NCBI GenBank assembly: GCA_040757055.1
Contig: JBFLXY010000001.1
Coordinates: forward strand, 62,001-126,000
DNA from: JAJZRJ01 sp040757055
GTDB taxonomy: Bacteria > Desulfobacterota > Desulfobulbia > Desulfobulbales > Desulfurivibrionaceae
Direction of reading: 5' to 3'
DNA: 64,000 bases
A model generated the notes under the pieces. It made no database searches, was not told the origin of the DNA, and saw nothing but the letters and a program-made list of their open reading frames with translations. Made by a program: the position numbers and the translations under genes. Shown piece by piece: positions 53,498-62,744 of the stretch (positions within the stretch are counted from its first letter, which is position 1; every line of letters starts with the position of its first letter).

Positions 53498-55612
53498 ATG
53501 GTCGATCTGAGCGCTCTCCTCTATCCCCAGGTGGTGGCCGTGGTCGGCGCCTCGCGCACCCCCGGCAAGGTGGGTCACGATCTGCTGGCCAACCTCATCA
53601 ACGGCGGCTTCGCCGGCGAGATCGTCCCGGTCAACCCCTCGGCCCCGGAACTCCTCGGCCGCCGGGCCTGGGCGAGCCTCAGGGAATACGGCGGAAAGGT
53701 GGACCTCAGCCTCGTCGCCGTCCCCCGCGCCCTGGTACCCGATGCGGTCCGGAGCTCTCTCGATGCCGGGGCCAGGGCCATCACCGTGGTCACCGCCGGC
53801 TTCAAGGAAACCGGCGCCGAAGGCGCGGCCCTGGAGCGCCAGATCGCCGAGATGTGCGCCAGCCGCCAGACGCGCCTGCTCGGCCCCAACTGCCTCGGTT
53901 GCATCAACACCGATCACGCGATGAACGCCTCCTTTGCCGGCCGCATGCCGGAAAAGGGCTCCATCTCGGTGATCTCGCAGTCAGGGGCGCTGTGCACCGC
54001 CATCCTCGACATGGCTGCCGGCCGCCATCTCGGCCTGGCCAAGCTCATCAGCATCGGCAACAAGGCGGACCTCTCCGAAACCGACCTGCTGCTCGCGCTG
54101 GCGGCCGACGAGCAAACAAAAGTGATCATCGCCTATCTCGAAGACATCGCCTCGGGCGACGATTTCGTCAAGGCCGCAGCCGAGGCCTCCAGCCACAAGC
54201 CGGTGGTGATCCTCAAGGCCGGCACCACGGCGGCGGGGCAGAAGGCCGCCTCGTCGCATACCGGCGTGCTGGCCGGGGTGGAAATCGCCTACGGCGCCGC
54301 CTTCAAGCGTTCCGGCGTCATCCGCGCCGACACCTTCGAGCAGCTTTTCGATCACGCCACCGCGCTGGCCATGCAGCCGCTGCCCCAAGGCAACCGGCTA
54401 CTCATCGTCACCAACGCCGGCGGTCCCGGCACCATGGCGGCGGATGCCGCGGAAAAGGCCGGACTCGCAGTGACGGAACTCGACCGCAACACCGCCGCGG
54501 CCCTGCGCGCCAAACTGCCGGCCGCAGCCAGCATCGGCAATCCGGTGGACGTGCTGGGCGATGCCGAACCGGAACGCTACGCCGCGGCCATCAACGCCGC
54601 CCAGGACGACCCGGCGGTGGACGCCGTGGTGGTGATCCTGACTCCTCAGGCCATGACCCGGCCGGCGGACACCGCCCGCGCCATCGCCGGCAGCCTCCGG
54701 GGCGACAAGCCGGTGGTGGCCGCCTTCATGGGCGGCGCCGACGTGATGCCCGGCCGCGCCGAGCTGGTAGCAGCGGGGCTGCCCGACTACCCCTCGCCGG
54801 AGCGGGCGGTGGCGGCCATCGCGGCCATGCACGAATACGCGGCCTGGCGCAGCCGCCCGCCCCGGGTGGTGACCCGCTTCCGCGTCAACCGCCGCCGGGT
54901 GGAGCGCATCATCACCCGCCGCCTCCGCACCCAGCGCTTTCAGGTGGGGGAGGTCAAGGCCAAGAGCATCCTCGCGGCCTACGGCTTCCAGATTCCGGAG
55001 GGCTACCTCGCCACCGCCGCCGGCGAGGCGGTGGAGATCGCCGAACGCATCGGCTATCCGGTGGCGATGAAGATCGTTTCGCCGGACATCATCCACAAGT
55101 CGGACCTGGGCGGGGTACGATTGAACGTCACCAACAACGATGGCGTGCGCGACGCCTTCGACCTGATGATGCTCCGCATCAGGGAGCGGGCGCCGGAGGC
55201 TTGGGTGGAGGGCATCTACGTGGAGAAAATGGTCAACCGCGGCCTGGAGGTCATCATCGGCATGAACCGCGACCCCCAGTTCGGTCCCATGCTCATGTTC
55301 GGCCTGGGCGGCATCTTCGTCGAGGTGATGAAGGACGTCACCTTCCATCTCGCTCCGATCAGCGAGGCCGAGGCGATCCAGATGCTCAAGTCCACCCGCT
55401 CCTACGAAATTTTGCAGGGCAAGCGCGGCCAGCGCGGCGTCGATCTGGCGGCCATCGCCAACGGCCTGCAGCGCATCAGCCAGCTCACCACCGATTTTCC
55501 GCAAATCGCCGAACTGGACATCAATCCTTACATCGTGGGCGAGATCGGCAGCGAGCCGGTGGTGGCCGATGCCCGCATGACCCTCCAACCGCCGCTGGAG
55601 AGCCTCCCATGA
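53498..55612 (+). CDS. ADP-forming acetate/acyl-CoA synthetase, fused alpha-beta
   Basis: A 704-residue enzyme making acid + ATP from acyl-CoA + ADP + Pi. N-terminal CoA-binding and ligase domains ('VAVVGASRTPGKVGHDLL', 'LLGPNCLGCINTDH', 'SVISQSGALCTAILDMA', 'IGNKADLSETDLLL') with the phospho-His in 'KAASSHTGVLAG', and a C-terminal ATP-grasp half ('EVKAKSILAAYGFQIPEGY', 'VAMKIVSPDIIHKSDLGGV', 'LGGIFVEVMKDVTFHLAPI'). GGAG precedes the ATG. It overlaps the next gene (ATGA). Energy conservation from acetyl-CoA in anaerobes. Confidence 0.93.
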   Translation: MVDLSALLYPQVVAVVGASRTPGKVGHDLLANLINGGFAGEIVPVNPSAPELLGRRAWASLREYGGKVDLSLVAVPRALVPDAVRSSLDAGARAITVVTAGFKETGAEGAALERQIAEMCASRQTRLLGPNCLGCINTDHAMNASFAGRMPEKGSISVISQSGALCTAILDMAAGRHLGLAKLISIGNKADLSETDLLLALAADEQTKVIIAYLEDIASGDDFVKAAAEASSHKPVVILKAGTTAAGQKAASSHTGVLAGVEIAYGAAFKRSGVIRADTFEQLFDHATALAMQPLPQGNRLLIVTNAGGPGTMAADAAEKAGLAVTELDRNTAAALRAKLPAAASIGNPVDVLGDAEPERYAAAINAAQDDPAVDAVVVILTPQAMTRPADTARAIAGSLRGDKPVVAAFMGGADVMPGRAELVAAGLPDYPSPERAVAAIAAMHEYAAWRSRPPRVVTRFRVNRRRVERIITRRLRTQRFQVGEVKAKSILAAYGFQIPEGYLATAAGEAVEIAERIGYPVAMKIVSPDIIHKSDLGGVRLNVTNNDGVRDAFDLMMLRIRERAPEAWVEGIYVEKMVNRGLEVIIGMNRDPQFGPMLMFGLGGIFVEVMKDVTFHLAPISEAEAIQMLKSTRSYEILQGKRGQRGVDLAAIANGLQRISQLTTDFPQIAELDINPYIVGEIGSEPVVADARMTLQPPLESLP

Positions 55613-57492
55613 CCACCACCCAGCCCCTTTTCGTCGTCGATCCCGAGTGGCAGAAGAAGTACCACGACATGATCGCCTCCCCCCGACAGGCGGCCAGCCG
55701 CATCAAGCCCGGGCAGAGGATTTTCATCGGCACCGCCTGCGCCGAGCCGGTGGAACTGGTGGAGGCGCTGACCAAACGCTCGTGCGAACTGGCCGACGTC
55801 GAAATCGTCCAGCTCCTCACCAAGGGCGACGCCCCGTACGCCAGCAGACACCTCATCGACTGCTTCACGGTGAACAGCTTCTTCATCGGCCAGTCCATCC
55901 GCGAGCACATCCAGCAGGGGTTGGGCGACTACACCCCGACGCTTCTTTCCGACATCCCCCGCCTCTTTGCCTCGGGCCAGCTGCCGCTGGACGTGGCGCT
56001 CATCCAGGTGACCCCGCCCGACGAGCGCGGCAAGGTCAGCCTCGGCGTTTCGGTGGACATCGTCAAGGCCGCGGCCGAGAACGCCTCGCTGGTCATCGCC
56101 CAGGTCAACCCGCAGATGCCCTGCACCATGGGCGACAGCTTCCTCGACATCTACGACATCGACCTCCTGGTGCCGGTGGACCGGCCGGTGATCGAGCGGG
56201 AATCCACCCCCGCCACCGAGGATACCCGCCGCATCGGCGAATACATCGCGGCCCTCATCGAGGACGGCTCCACCATCGAGTTCGGCATCGGCCGCATCCC
56301 CCACTCCCTGGTGGAATACCTCAAGGACAAGAAGGACCTCGGCATCCACACCGAGATGCTCACCGACTCCATCATCGACCTGGTGGAATCCGGCGCCATC
56401 ACCGGCAGCCGCAAGACCACCGACCGCGGCAAGGTGGTGGCCAGTTTCTGCATGGGCACCAAAAGGCTCTACGACTACGTGCACAACAACCCGCGCTTCA
56501 GCTTCCGGCCGACGGAATACGTGAACGATCCGTACATCATCGGCATGCAGAACAAGATGGTGGCGATCAACATGGCGCTGGAGGTCGATCTCACCGGCCA
56601 GGTCTGCGCCGACTCGCTGGGCTCCCTCTTCTATTCCGGCATCGGCGGCCAGGTGGATTTCAACCGCGGCGCCGCCCGCTCCATCGCGGGCAAACCCATC
56701 ATCGCCATGGAATCCACCGCCAGAAACGGCACGGTCTCCCGCATCGTGACCCGGCTCACCCCCGGCGCCGGCGTGGTCACCACCCGCGGCGAGGTCCACT
56801 ACGTGGTCACCGAATACGGGGTGGCCTACCTCCACGGCAAGAGCGTGCAGGAGCGGGCCATGGCGCTCATTTCCATCGCCCACCCCAGGTTTCGCGACCA
56901 GCTCTTCCGCGAGGCCATCGAGGCGAGATATCTCAAGCACGAGCTGGCGGACCTTGAGGGCCGCTTCCTGCTGGCTTCCCAGGAAATGAACACCACCATG
57001 CTGCTCGATGACGGCACCCAGATCTCCTTCCGGCCGGTGCACCCCACCGACGAGCCGCGCATGCGCGACATCCTCTACGCCCTGTCGCAGGAGACCCTCT
57101 ACTACCGCTTCATGACCCGCAGCCAGCGTTTTGCCCACAAGCAGATCCAGGAATTCGTCTACATCGACCACCGCAAGGACGTCGCCATCGTCGGCACGGT
57201 GCCCGAGGCCCACGGCGAGGACATCATCGCGGTGGGCCGCTACTATCTCGACGCCAAAACCAACCGCGCCGAGGTGGCCTTCATCATCCGCGACGAATGG
57301 CAGAACCGCGGCATCGGCTCCTTCCTCTTCCGCCATCTGGTGACCATCGCCAAGCGCAACGGCATCTCGGGATTCACCGCCGAGGTGCTGCGCGACAACC
57401 GGCGCATGCAGGCGATCTTCAACCACAGCGGCTTCCGCATGAAAAGCCGCCGGGTGGAGGATGTCTATTCCTACGAGATCGATTTTGATTGA
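55609..57492 (+). CDS. Acetyl-CoA hydrolase/transferase fused to GNAT acetyltransferase
   Basis: A 627-residue bifunctional protein. Residues 1-455 are a CoA-transferase ('IGTACAEPVELVEALTKRSC', 'EFGIGRIPHSLVEYL', 'SGIGGQVDFNRGAARSIAGK', 'VTEYGVAYLHGKSVQERAMA'). The rest is a GNAT domain ('FRPVHPTDEPRMRDILYALS', 'EVAFIIRDEWQNRGIGSFLF', 'GFTAEVLRDNRRMQAIFNHS') with the CoA motif QNRGIG. In E. coli PatZ the GNAT is fused to an acyl-CoA synthetase-like half; here it is on the transferase while the synthetase is separate. It is the last gene of the operon. Likely links acetyl-CoA metabolism to protein acetylation. Confidence 0.92.
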   Translation: MTTTQPLFVVDPEWQKKYHDMIASPRQAASRIKPGQRIFIGTACAEPVELVEALTKRSCELADVEIVQLLTKGDAPYASRHLIDCFTVNSFFIGQSIREHIQQGLGDYTPTLLSDIPRLFASGQLPLDVALIQVTPPDERGKVSLGVSVDIVKAAAENASLVIAQVNPQMPCTMGDSFLDIYDIDLLVPVDRPVIERESTPATEDTRRIGEYIAALIEDGSTIEFGIGRIPHSLVEYLKDKKDLGIHTEMLTDSIIDLVESGAITGSRKTTDRGKVVASFCMGTKRLYDYVHNNPRFSFRPTEYVNDPYIIGMQNKMVAINMALEVDLTGQVCADSLGSLFYSGIGGQVDFNRGAARSIAGKPIIAMESTARNGTVSRIVTRLTPGAGVVTTRGEVHYVVTEYGVAYLHGKSVQERAMALISIAHPRFRDQLFREAIEARYLKHELADLEGRFLLASQEMNTTMLLDDGTQISFRPVHPTDEPRMRDILYALSQETLYYRFMTRSQRFAHKQIQEFVYIDHRKDVAIVGTVPEAHGEDIIAVGRYYLDAKTNRAEVAFIIRDEWQNRGIGSFLFRHLVTIAKRNGISGFTAEVLRDNRRMQAIFNHSGFRMKSRRVEDVYSYEIDFD

Positions 57493-57570
57493 TTTGCCTG
57501 CCCTGCTCCGCTACCCTTTTCCCAGAGGGATTGTGCCGGATTACCCCGTGCCGGCGCGGAAACGGACGCC

Positions 57571-57954
57571 ATGAAACTGCTGATCGTCGATGACGAAGTC
57601 ACTGCCCGCTCGGTGCTCCGGGAGCACCTGGGCCGCGCCCTGCCGAACGCGCAGGTCGCCGAGGCGGAAAACGGCGCCGAGGCCCTGTTCCGTCTGCTGC
57701 AGCACAAGCCGGATCTGGTGCTGCTCGACCTGCTGATGCCGGTGGCCGGCGGCGAGGTCTTTCTCGACGTGGCCGAGGAGTGGGCCGCCAGAAAATTCAT
57801 CGCCTCCCCACCCCGGGTGGTGGTGATCACCAGCTTCAACGACGCCGCCAAGCTCATGGAGCTGAGCAACCGGGCGAGCGTCATCAAGGTGCTGCCCAAG
57901 CCCATCACCGCCACCACCATCAACCTGCTCAAGACCCTGCTGCGCGAACTCTGA
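57571..57954 (+). CDS. Single-domain response regulator
   Basis: A 127-residue receiver with no output domain. Acidic pair in 'LLIVDDEVTARSVL', phospho-Asp in 'DLVLLDLLMPVAGG', Thr/Ser in 'VVVITSFNDA' and Lys in 'VLPKPITAT'. It may serve as a phosphate carrier to a kinase such as the hybrid kinase downstream. GGAAACGGA precedes the ATG. It lies 78 bp after the GNAT fusion gene. Confidence 0.9.
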   Translation: MKLLIVDDEVTARSVLREHLGRALPNAQVAEAENGAEALFRLLQHKPDLVLLDLLMPVAGGEVFLDVAEEWAARKFIASPPRVVVITSFNDAAKLMELSNRASVIKVLPKPITATTINLLKTLLREL

Positions 57955-58076
57955 TTTCCCCGCCGCCCCGGCGGTCTCTCCCCCGGCGCCCATCTCTCCT
58001 GCCAGCGGGTTGCCTTTTGCCGCGAAGCACGGTACACTTTTGCATCCGGTTTCTGTTCCCGCCATTCGGAGAGCCC

Positions 58077-58394
58077 ATGAAGAGCTATCGTCAGGAACTC
58101 TGGTTCCACGTGCCGGGCCGCCGCGTCTTCATCAACGACGACGAAGCCGGGCTGCACCACGACTACGAGGTGTGGCTGGAGCGTCTCGCCCCCCACGAAC
58201 CGGTTTCCCAGTATCGCCACAACGGCTGCGAAGACAATGCCGACGCCCACCTGAAGCGCCAGGTCATGGGCCGCGAGGTGGTGGTGGCGGTGACTGAGGG
58301 CAAACTCGATTTCGGTCCATGGGAACAGATATTCTACGGCGAGTTCGACGGCGGCCGCAAAAAGCGGGTGCTGGTGAAGATCATCGGGGAATGA
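58077..58394 (+). CDS. YjbQ/UPF0047 family protein with internal deletion
   Basis: A 105-residue protein. Both ends match YjbQ (secondary thiamin-phosphate synthase-like fold): 'MKSYRQELWFHVPGRR', then 'VFINDDEAGLHHDYEVWLER', 'HEPVSQYRHNGCEDNADAHL', 'QVMGREVVVAVTEGKLDFGP' and 'QIFYGEFDGGRKKRVLVKII'. The family is about 138 long; here some 33 residues after 'GRR' are missing (the strand-helix part normally ending in 'TSAS' or like). The frame is kept, so a product is made, but the fold may be broken. Possible hypomorph or pseudogene. Confidence 0.72.
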   Translation: MKSYRQELWFHVPGRRVFINDDEAGLHHDYEVWLERLAPHEPVSQYRHNGCEDNADAHLKRQVMGREVVVAVTEGKLDFGPWEQIFYGEFDGGRKKRVLVKIIGE

Positions 58395-58412
58395 GGCAAC
58401 AGGAAAAGGACC

Positions 58413-61400
58413 ATGGCCGATACCTCCATCTTCCCCGCCCTCATGCAGAATGCCGCCCTGCTGCTGGCCATGGCCTTTGTCTACGACGTGCTCACCAGCC
58501 GCCACCGGCTCGGCCCGTGGCCATTGCCGGTACAGCTGGCGGTGGGCCTGGTGCTGGGCGGCCTTGGCATCGTCGTCATGCTTTCCCCCTGGACCTACAT
58601 GCCGGGCATTGTTTTCGACACCCGCTCGGTGCTGCTCGGCATCTCCGGTCTCTTCTTCGGGGCCATCCCCACGATGGCGGCCATGGCCATGACCGCCCTC
58701 TTCCGCCTCTCCCAGGGCGGCGCCGCCGCCCTGACCGGAACGGCGGTGATCCTCGCCACCGGGTCCATCGGCCTCCTCTGGCGCCAGCATCGCCGCGGGC
58801 GGATGGAGGAGCTTTCCTGGTCCGAACTCTACCTCTTCGGACTCCTCATCCATGTGGCCATGCTCCTCCTGATGCTCACCCTGCCATGGCCCACGGCCAG
58901 GAATGTGCTTGCCCACATCACCCTGCCGGTGCTCGTCATCTATCCGGCCGCCACCACGCTTTTGGGCCTGCTCATGGTCAACCGCCTGCGGCGGGAAGGG
59001 ATCACCCACCAGCTTCAGAAGAGCGAAGAGCGCATGCGGCTCTTTTTTGAGCGCCAGATCGTCGGCATGGCCATTACCTCACCGCAAAAAGGCTGGCTGC
59101 AGGTCAACGACGAAATCTGCCGGATGCTGGGTTATTCGCCGGAAGAGCTTTCCCGCCTCACCTGGGCAGAAATAACCCACCCCGACGACCTCAAGGCCGA
59201 TCTCGACCAGTTCGAGCGCCTGCTGGCCGGTGCCATCGACGACTATTCCATGGAAAAACGCTTCATCCGCAAAGATGGCGCAACGGTGTGGACGGAACTC
59301 TCGGTTGGCTGCGTACGCCGGGCCGATGGCGCAGTGGACTACGTGCTTGCCCTGCTGGCAGACACCACCAAACGCAGACAGGCCGAAAAGGCGCTTTGGC
59401 AAAGCGAACAGCGTTTCCGCTCCCTGCTGGAGGAGGTGCCCAACATCGCGGTGCAGGGCTATGACCGAGAGCGCCGCATCGTCTTCTGGAACGCGGCCAG
59501 CGAACACCTCTATGGTTTCTCGAAGGAAGAGGCGCTCGGCCGGCAGCTCGAAGACCTCATCATTCCGCCGGCCATGCGGGAAGGAGTGGTCGCCGCGGTC
59601 ACCGACTGGATGGACAACGGCGTGCCGATCCCGGCCGGGGAACTGGTGCTGCAGGGCAAGGGCGGCAGAGCCGTCCCTGTCTTCTCCAGCCACGCCATGC
59701 AGCGGGACAATGCCGGCGAACCGGTGATGTACTGCATCGACATCGATCTTGCCGAACGCAACCGGGCGGCAGAGGCGCTGCGCAAGAGCGAGGAACGGCT
59801 GCGGCTGGCGCTGACCGCCGCCAGCCAGGGCCTTTACGATCTCAACGTCCAGACCGGCGAGACCGAGGTAAGCCCGGAATACGCCACCATGCTCGGCTAC
59901 GACCCGGCGGAATTCCACGAGACCAACGCCAGATGGATCGAACGCCTTCACCCCGACGACCACGAGCCGGTGGCCGCCACCTATCGGGACTATATCGCCG
60001 GCAAAATTCCCCGATACCGGGTGGAATTCCGCCAGCGAACCAAATCCGGGGAGTGGAAGTGGATTCTGTCGCTGGGCAAGGTGGTGGAATACGACGATGC
60101 CGGCCGCCCCCTGCGCATGGTCGGCACCCACACCGACATCACCGAGCGCAAACAGGCCGAAGAAAGCCTGCGGCAGAGCGAAATCTTCATCCACACTGTT
60201 CTCGACAACCTGCCCATCGGCATCGCCGTCAACTCGCTGCTTCCCGAAGTGGAATTCAGCTACATGAACGACCACTTTCCCCGCCTGTACCGCACCACCC
60301 GCGAGGCCCTTGCCGCGCCGGGCGCCTTTTGGGATGCGGTTTACGAAGAGCCGGAATTCCGCAAGAGGCTCAGAAGGCGCATACTGGACGACTGCGCCAG
60401 CGGCGATCCGGCGCGGATGCACTGGGAAGACGTGCCGATCACCAGAAAAGGCCAGGAGACCACCTACATCACGGCCCGGAACACCCCGATACCCGGCCAG
60501 AAACTGATGATCTCCACCGTCTGGGACGTGACCGAACGCAAGCGGGCCGAAGAGGAAAAGGGGCGTTTGCAGGCCCAGCTGCTCCAGGCGCAGAAGATGG
60601 AATCCGTGGGGCGCCTTGCCGGCGGCGTGGCCCACGACTTCAACAACATGCTCCAGACCATCCTCGGTTACTGCGACCTCACCCTGAATGACCTGCCGCC
60701 CGAGGATCCGCTCCAGAAAAACCTGCTGGAAATCCGCAAGGCCGCCCAGCGTTCCGCCGACCTCACCCGCCAGCTTCTCGCCTTTGCCCGCAAGCAGACC
60801 GCCGCCCCCAGGGTGCTCGACCTCAACGACACCGTGGCCGGCATGCTCAAGATGCTCCAGCGCCTCATCGGCGAGAACATCGACCTCATCTGGATACCGG
60901 GCCATGAACTCTGGCGGGTCAGGATCGATCCCTCCCAGTTCGACCAGATCCTGGCCAACCTGGTGGTCAATGCCCGCGACGCCATTGCCGGCAACGGCAA
61001 GGTGGCCATCGAGACGGAAAACGTCCGCCTCGACGGCAACGACTGCGCCAGCCTCCCCGAATGCCTCCCCGGGGAATACGCGCTGCTCACGGTGAGCGAC
61101 AATGGCTGCGGTATGGACCGGGAAACGCTGGCGCACATCTTCGAGCCCTTCTTCACCACCAAGGAGCAGGGCAAGGGCACCGGCCTCGGGCTGGCCACGG
61201 TCTACGGGATCGTCCGGCAGAACAGCGGCCTGCTCACCGTGGAAAGCTCGCCGGGCCAGGGAACCACCTTCCGCATCTATCTGCCGCGGGTGACGGACGA
61301 GCCGGACAACATCCGGCTGGGTGGCGTGGTGGCCGAGCCGCCGGAGGGCGGCAGCGAAACGGTGCTGCTGGTGGAAGACGAGGAGGCGATCCTCCGGCTC

Positions 61401-61733
61401 GGGAAGGCGATCCTGGAACTGGGCGGCTACACGGTACTCGCCACCCGCAGCACCGCCGAGGCGCTGCAGCTGGCCCGGGAGCACCCCGGCCCCCTCCACC
61501 TGCTCATTACCGACGTGGTGATGCCGGAGATGAACGGCCACGCCCTGGCCGAACAGATCAACGGCTGCCGGCCCGGCATCGCCTGCCTCTACATGTCGGG
61601 CTACACCGCCGACATCATTGCCCGCCACGGCGTGCTGGAGCAGGGCGTGCACTTCATCCAGAAGCCCTTCACCGTGCAGGAGTTCGCCACCGCCGTCCGC
61701 CAGGCCCTGCAAAATCAAGGCAAGGGAGAATGA
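58413..61733 (+). CDS. Hybrid sensor kinase with 5TM sensor and multiple PAS domains
   Basis: A 1106-residue kinase. Residues 1-190 hold a 5TMR_LYT-like membrane sensor ('NAALLLAMAFVYDVL', 'LAVGLVLGGLGIVVML', 'IFFGAIPTMAAMAMT'-like region, 'LLIHVAMLLLMLTLPWP', 'LPVLVIYPAATTLLGLLMVN'). Then four PAS domains (from about 205, 340, 460 and 590), HisKA ('LAGGVAHDFNNMLQTILGYC'), HATPase ('GKGTGLGLATVYGIVRQNSG') and a C-terminal receiver ('VLLVEDEEAILRL', 'LLITDVVMPEMNGHAL', 'FIQKPFT'). AGGAAAAGGA precedes the ATG. It probably senses an intracellular or membrane signal; no adjacent HTH output. Confidence 0.92.
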   Translation: MADTSIFPALMQNAALLLAMAFVYDVLTSRHRLGPWPLPVQLAVGLVLGGLGIVVMLSPWTYMPGIVFDTRSVLLGISGLFFGAIPTMAAMAMTALFRLSQGGAAALTGTAVILATGSIGLLWRQHRRGRMEELSWSELYLFGLLIHVAMLLLMLTLPWPTARNVLAHITLPVLVIYPAATTLLGLLMVNRLRREGITHQLQKSEERMRLFFERQIVGMAITSPQKGWLQVNDEICRMLGYSPEELSRLTWAEITHPDDLKADLDQFERLLAGAIDDYSMEKRFIRKDGATVWTELSVGCVRRADGAVDYVLALLADTTKRRQAEKALWQSEQRFRSLLEEVPNIAVQGYDRERRIVFWNAASEHLYGFSKEEALGRQLEDLIIPPAMREGVVAAVTDWMDNGVPIPAGELVLQGKGGRAVPVFSSHAMQRDNAGEPVMYCIDIDLAERNRAAEALRKSEERLRLALTAASQGLYDLNVQTGETEVSPEYATMLGYDPAEFHETNARWIERLHPDDHEPVAATYRDYIAGKIPRYRVEFRQRTKSGEWKWILSLGKVVEYDDAGRPLRMVGTHTDITERKQAEESLRQSEIFIHTVLDNLPIGIAVNSLLPEVEFSYMNDHFPRLYRTTREALAAPGAFWDAVYEEPEFRKRLRRRILDDCASGDPARMHWEDVPITRKGQETTYITARNTPIPGQKLMISTVWDVTERKRAEEEKGRLQAQLLQAQKMESVGRLAGGVAHDFNNMLQTILGYCDLTLNDLPPEDPLQKNLLEIRKAAQRSADLTRQLLAFARKQTAAPRVLDLNDTVAGMLKMLQRLIGENIDLIWIPGHELWRVRIDPSQFDQILANLVVNARDAIAGNGKVAIETENVRLDGNDCASLPECLPGEYALLTVSDNGCGMDRETLAHIFEPFFTTKEQGKGTGLGLATVYGIVRQNSGLLTVESSPGQGTTFRIYLPRVTDEPDNIRLGGVVAEPPEGGSETVLLVEDEEAILRLGKAILELGGYTVLATRSTAEALQLAREHPGPLHLLITDVVMPEMNGHALAEQINGCRPGIACLYMSGYTADIIARHGVLEQGVHFIQKPFTVQEFATAVRQALQNQGKGE

Positions 61734-61736
61734 GCC

Positions 61737-61979
61737 ATGACCATGGAGTCCTGCCGCACGATGCTGGGCTGGTGCACCCTGATCAATATGGGGATCTTGC
61801 TCTACTGGTTCCTCATCTTCACCCTGGCCCGCGACTGGATCTACCGTTTCCATGGCCGCTGGTTCAAACTCTCTCCCGAGCGGTTTGACGCCATCCACTA
61901 CAGCGGCATGGCGTTCTTCAAGATCGGCATCTTCCTCCTGAACCTGGGGCCCTATCTGGCCCTGCGGCTGGCCGGCTGA
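61737..61979 (+). CDS. DUF6868 family small membrane protein
   Basis: An 80-residue protein with two membrane helices ('MGILLYWFLIFTLARDWIY' and 'FFKIGIFLLNLGPYLALRL') and the linker 'RWFKLSPERFDAIHYSGM'. This pattern is that of DUF6868. The start is 3 bp after the kinase stop, with GGGAG upstream, so the pair may be cotranscribed. Role unknown. Confidence 0.8.
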   Translation: MTMESCRTMLGWCTLINMGILLYWFLIFTLARDWIYRFHGRWFKLSPERFDAIHYSGMAFFKIGIFLLNLGPYLALRLAG

Positions 61980-62048
61980 GATAAGGACGATTGACAAAAA
62001 GCGCCGCAGCGAAGATATTCCGCCCATCCGACATTGCAGAGGAGCGCC

Positions 62049-62594
62049 ATGGAACCCGCCGACAACGCCATCCCCCAAACACCGCTCGATCCCGTCACCG
62101 AAGGGCTCTTCAACTTCGCCATCGACCGCGAGGATGTCACATGGCTGGTGGCCGGCCTGCCGGCCGAGGTGGCGGCGGACCGCAACACCCTGGAGTATGA
62201 GCTGCAACTCGTGAAAATCATCTTTGTCGGCTGGTCCATTCTCTACAGCATGGAAGAGGGCTCCCTCCGGCAGGAACTGGCCGAACGCTACTGGCAGGCG
62301 GTGCACGAGCTGGCGGCCAATGTCTCCCACACCACCGGGCTCATGATCGGCAGGGAGGTGGATTACTTCGCCGCTGTGCGCGAACGGCTCGCTCACTACC
62401 TCGACGCCCTGCAGCGGAACAACGGCGCCGACCCGGCCGGGGTGGTGGGCCGCGAGTTCGCGTACTGCTGCGGCGTGCCGGACGATCTTTTCACCGCCAT
62501 GGCCGGCTCGCGCCTTTTTGTCGCCACCCTCAGCCGGATCAGGGAATACCTTGCCGCGGTGGCCGCCGAGAATCCGGGCGCCCCCTCCAACTGA
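62049..62594 (+). CDS. Conserved hypothetical helical protein
   Basis: A 181-residue acidic, helical, soluble protein. It begins 'MEPADNAIPQTPLDPVTEGL' and has 'YELQLVKIIFVGWSILYSME', 'WQAVHELAANVSHTTGLMIG', 'VDYFAAVRERLAHYLDALQ' and 'REFAYCCGVPDD'. I do not recognise a named family. GGAG precedes the ATG. It follows the DUF6868 gene by 69 bp on the same strand. Confidence 0.75.
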   Translation: MEPADNAIPQTPLDPVTEGLFNFAIDREDVTWLVAGLPAEVAADRNTLEYELQLVKIIFVGWSILYSMEEGSLRQELAERYWQAVHELAANVSHTTGLMIGREVDYFAAVRERLAHYLDALQRNNGADPAGVVGREFAYCCGVPDDLFTAMAGSRLFVATLSRIREYLAAVAAENPGAPSN

Positions 62595-62744
62595 CCCCGC
62601 TCCCGGCCATCCGCCGGCCACCGGCTCGCCCCATGCCTTTCATTATTTGCTACCTCCCGCTGGCCAATGGGTGTACATTATGATGGTTATGCCGATGCAT
62701 CGGCCCACCTGATCTGCCAACCGCATGAACGGATCGACACGCCC

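Noticed and set aside
53854..55608. Upstream extension of the CoA-transferase-GNAT ORF (1212 codons)
   Set aside because: The extra 585 codons lie in another frame of the acyl-CoA synthetase gene; the family start 'TTTQPLFVVDPEWQKKYHD' and the ATGA overlap fix the start at 55609.
59079..62621. Minus-strand ORF of 1180 codons opposite the 5TM hybrid kinase
   Set aside because: It is an effect of high GC at third positions; no recognisable domain, and the plus strand encodes a complete kinase.
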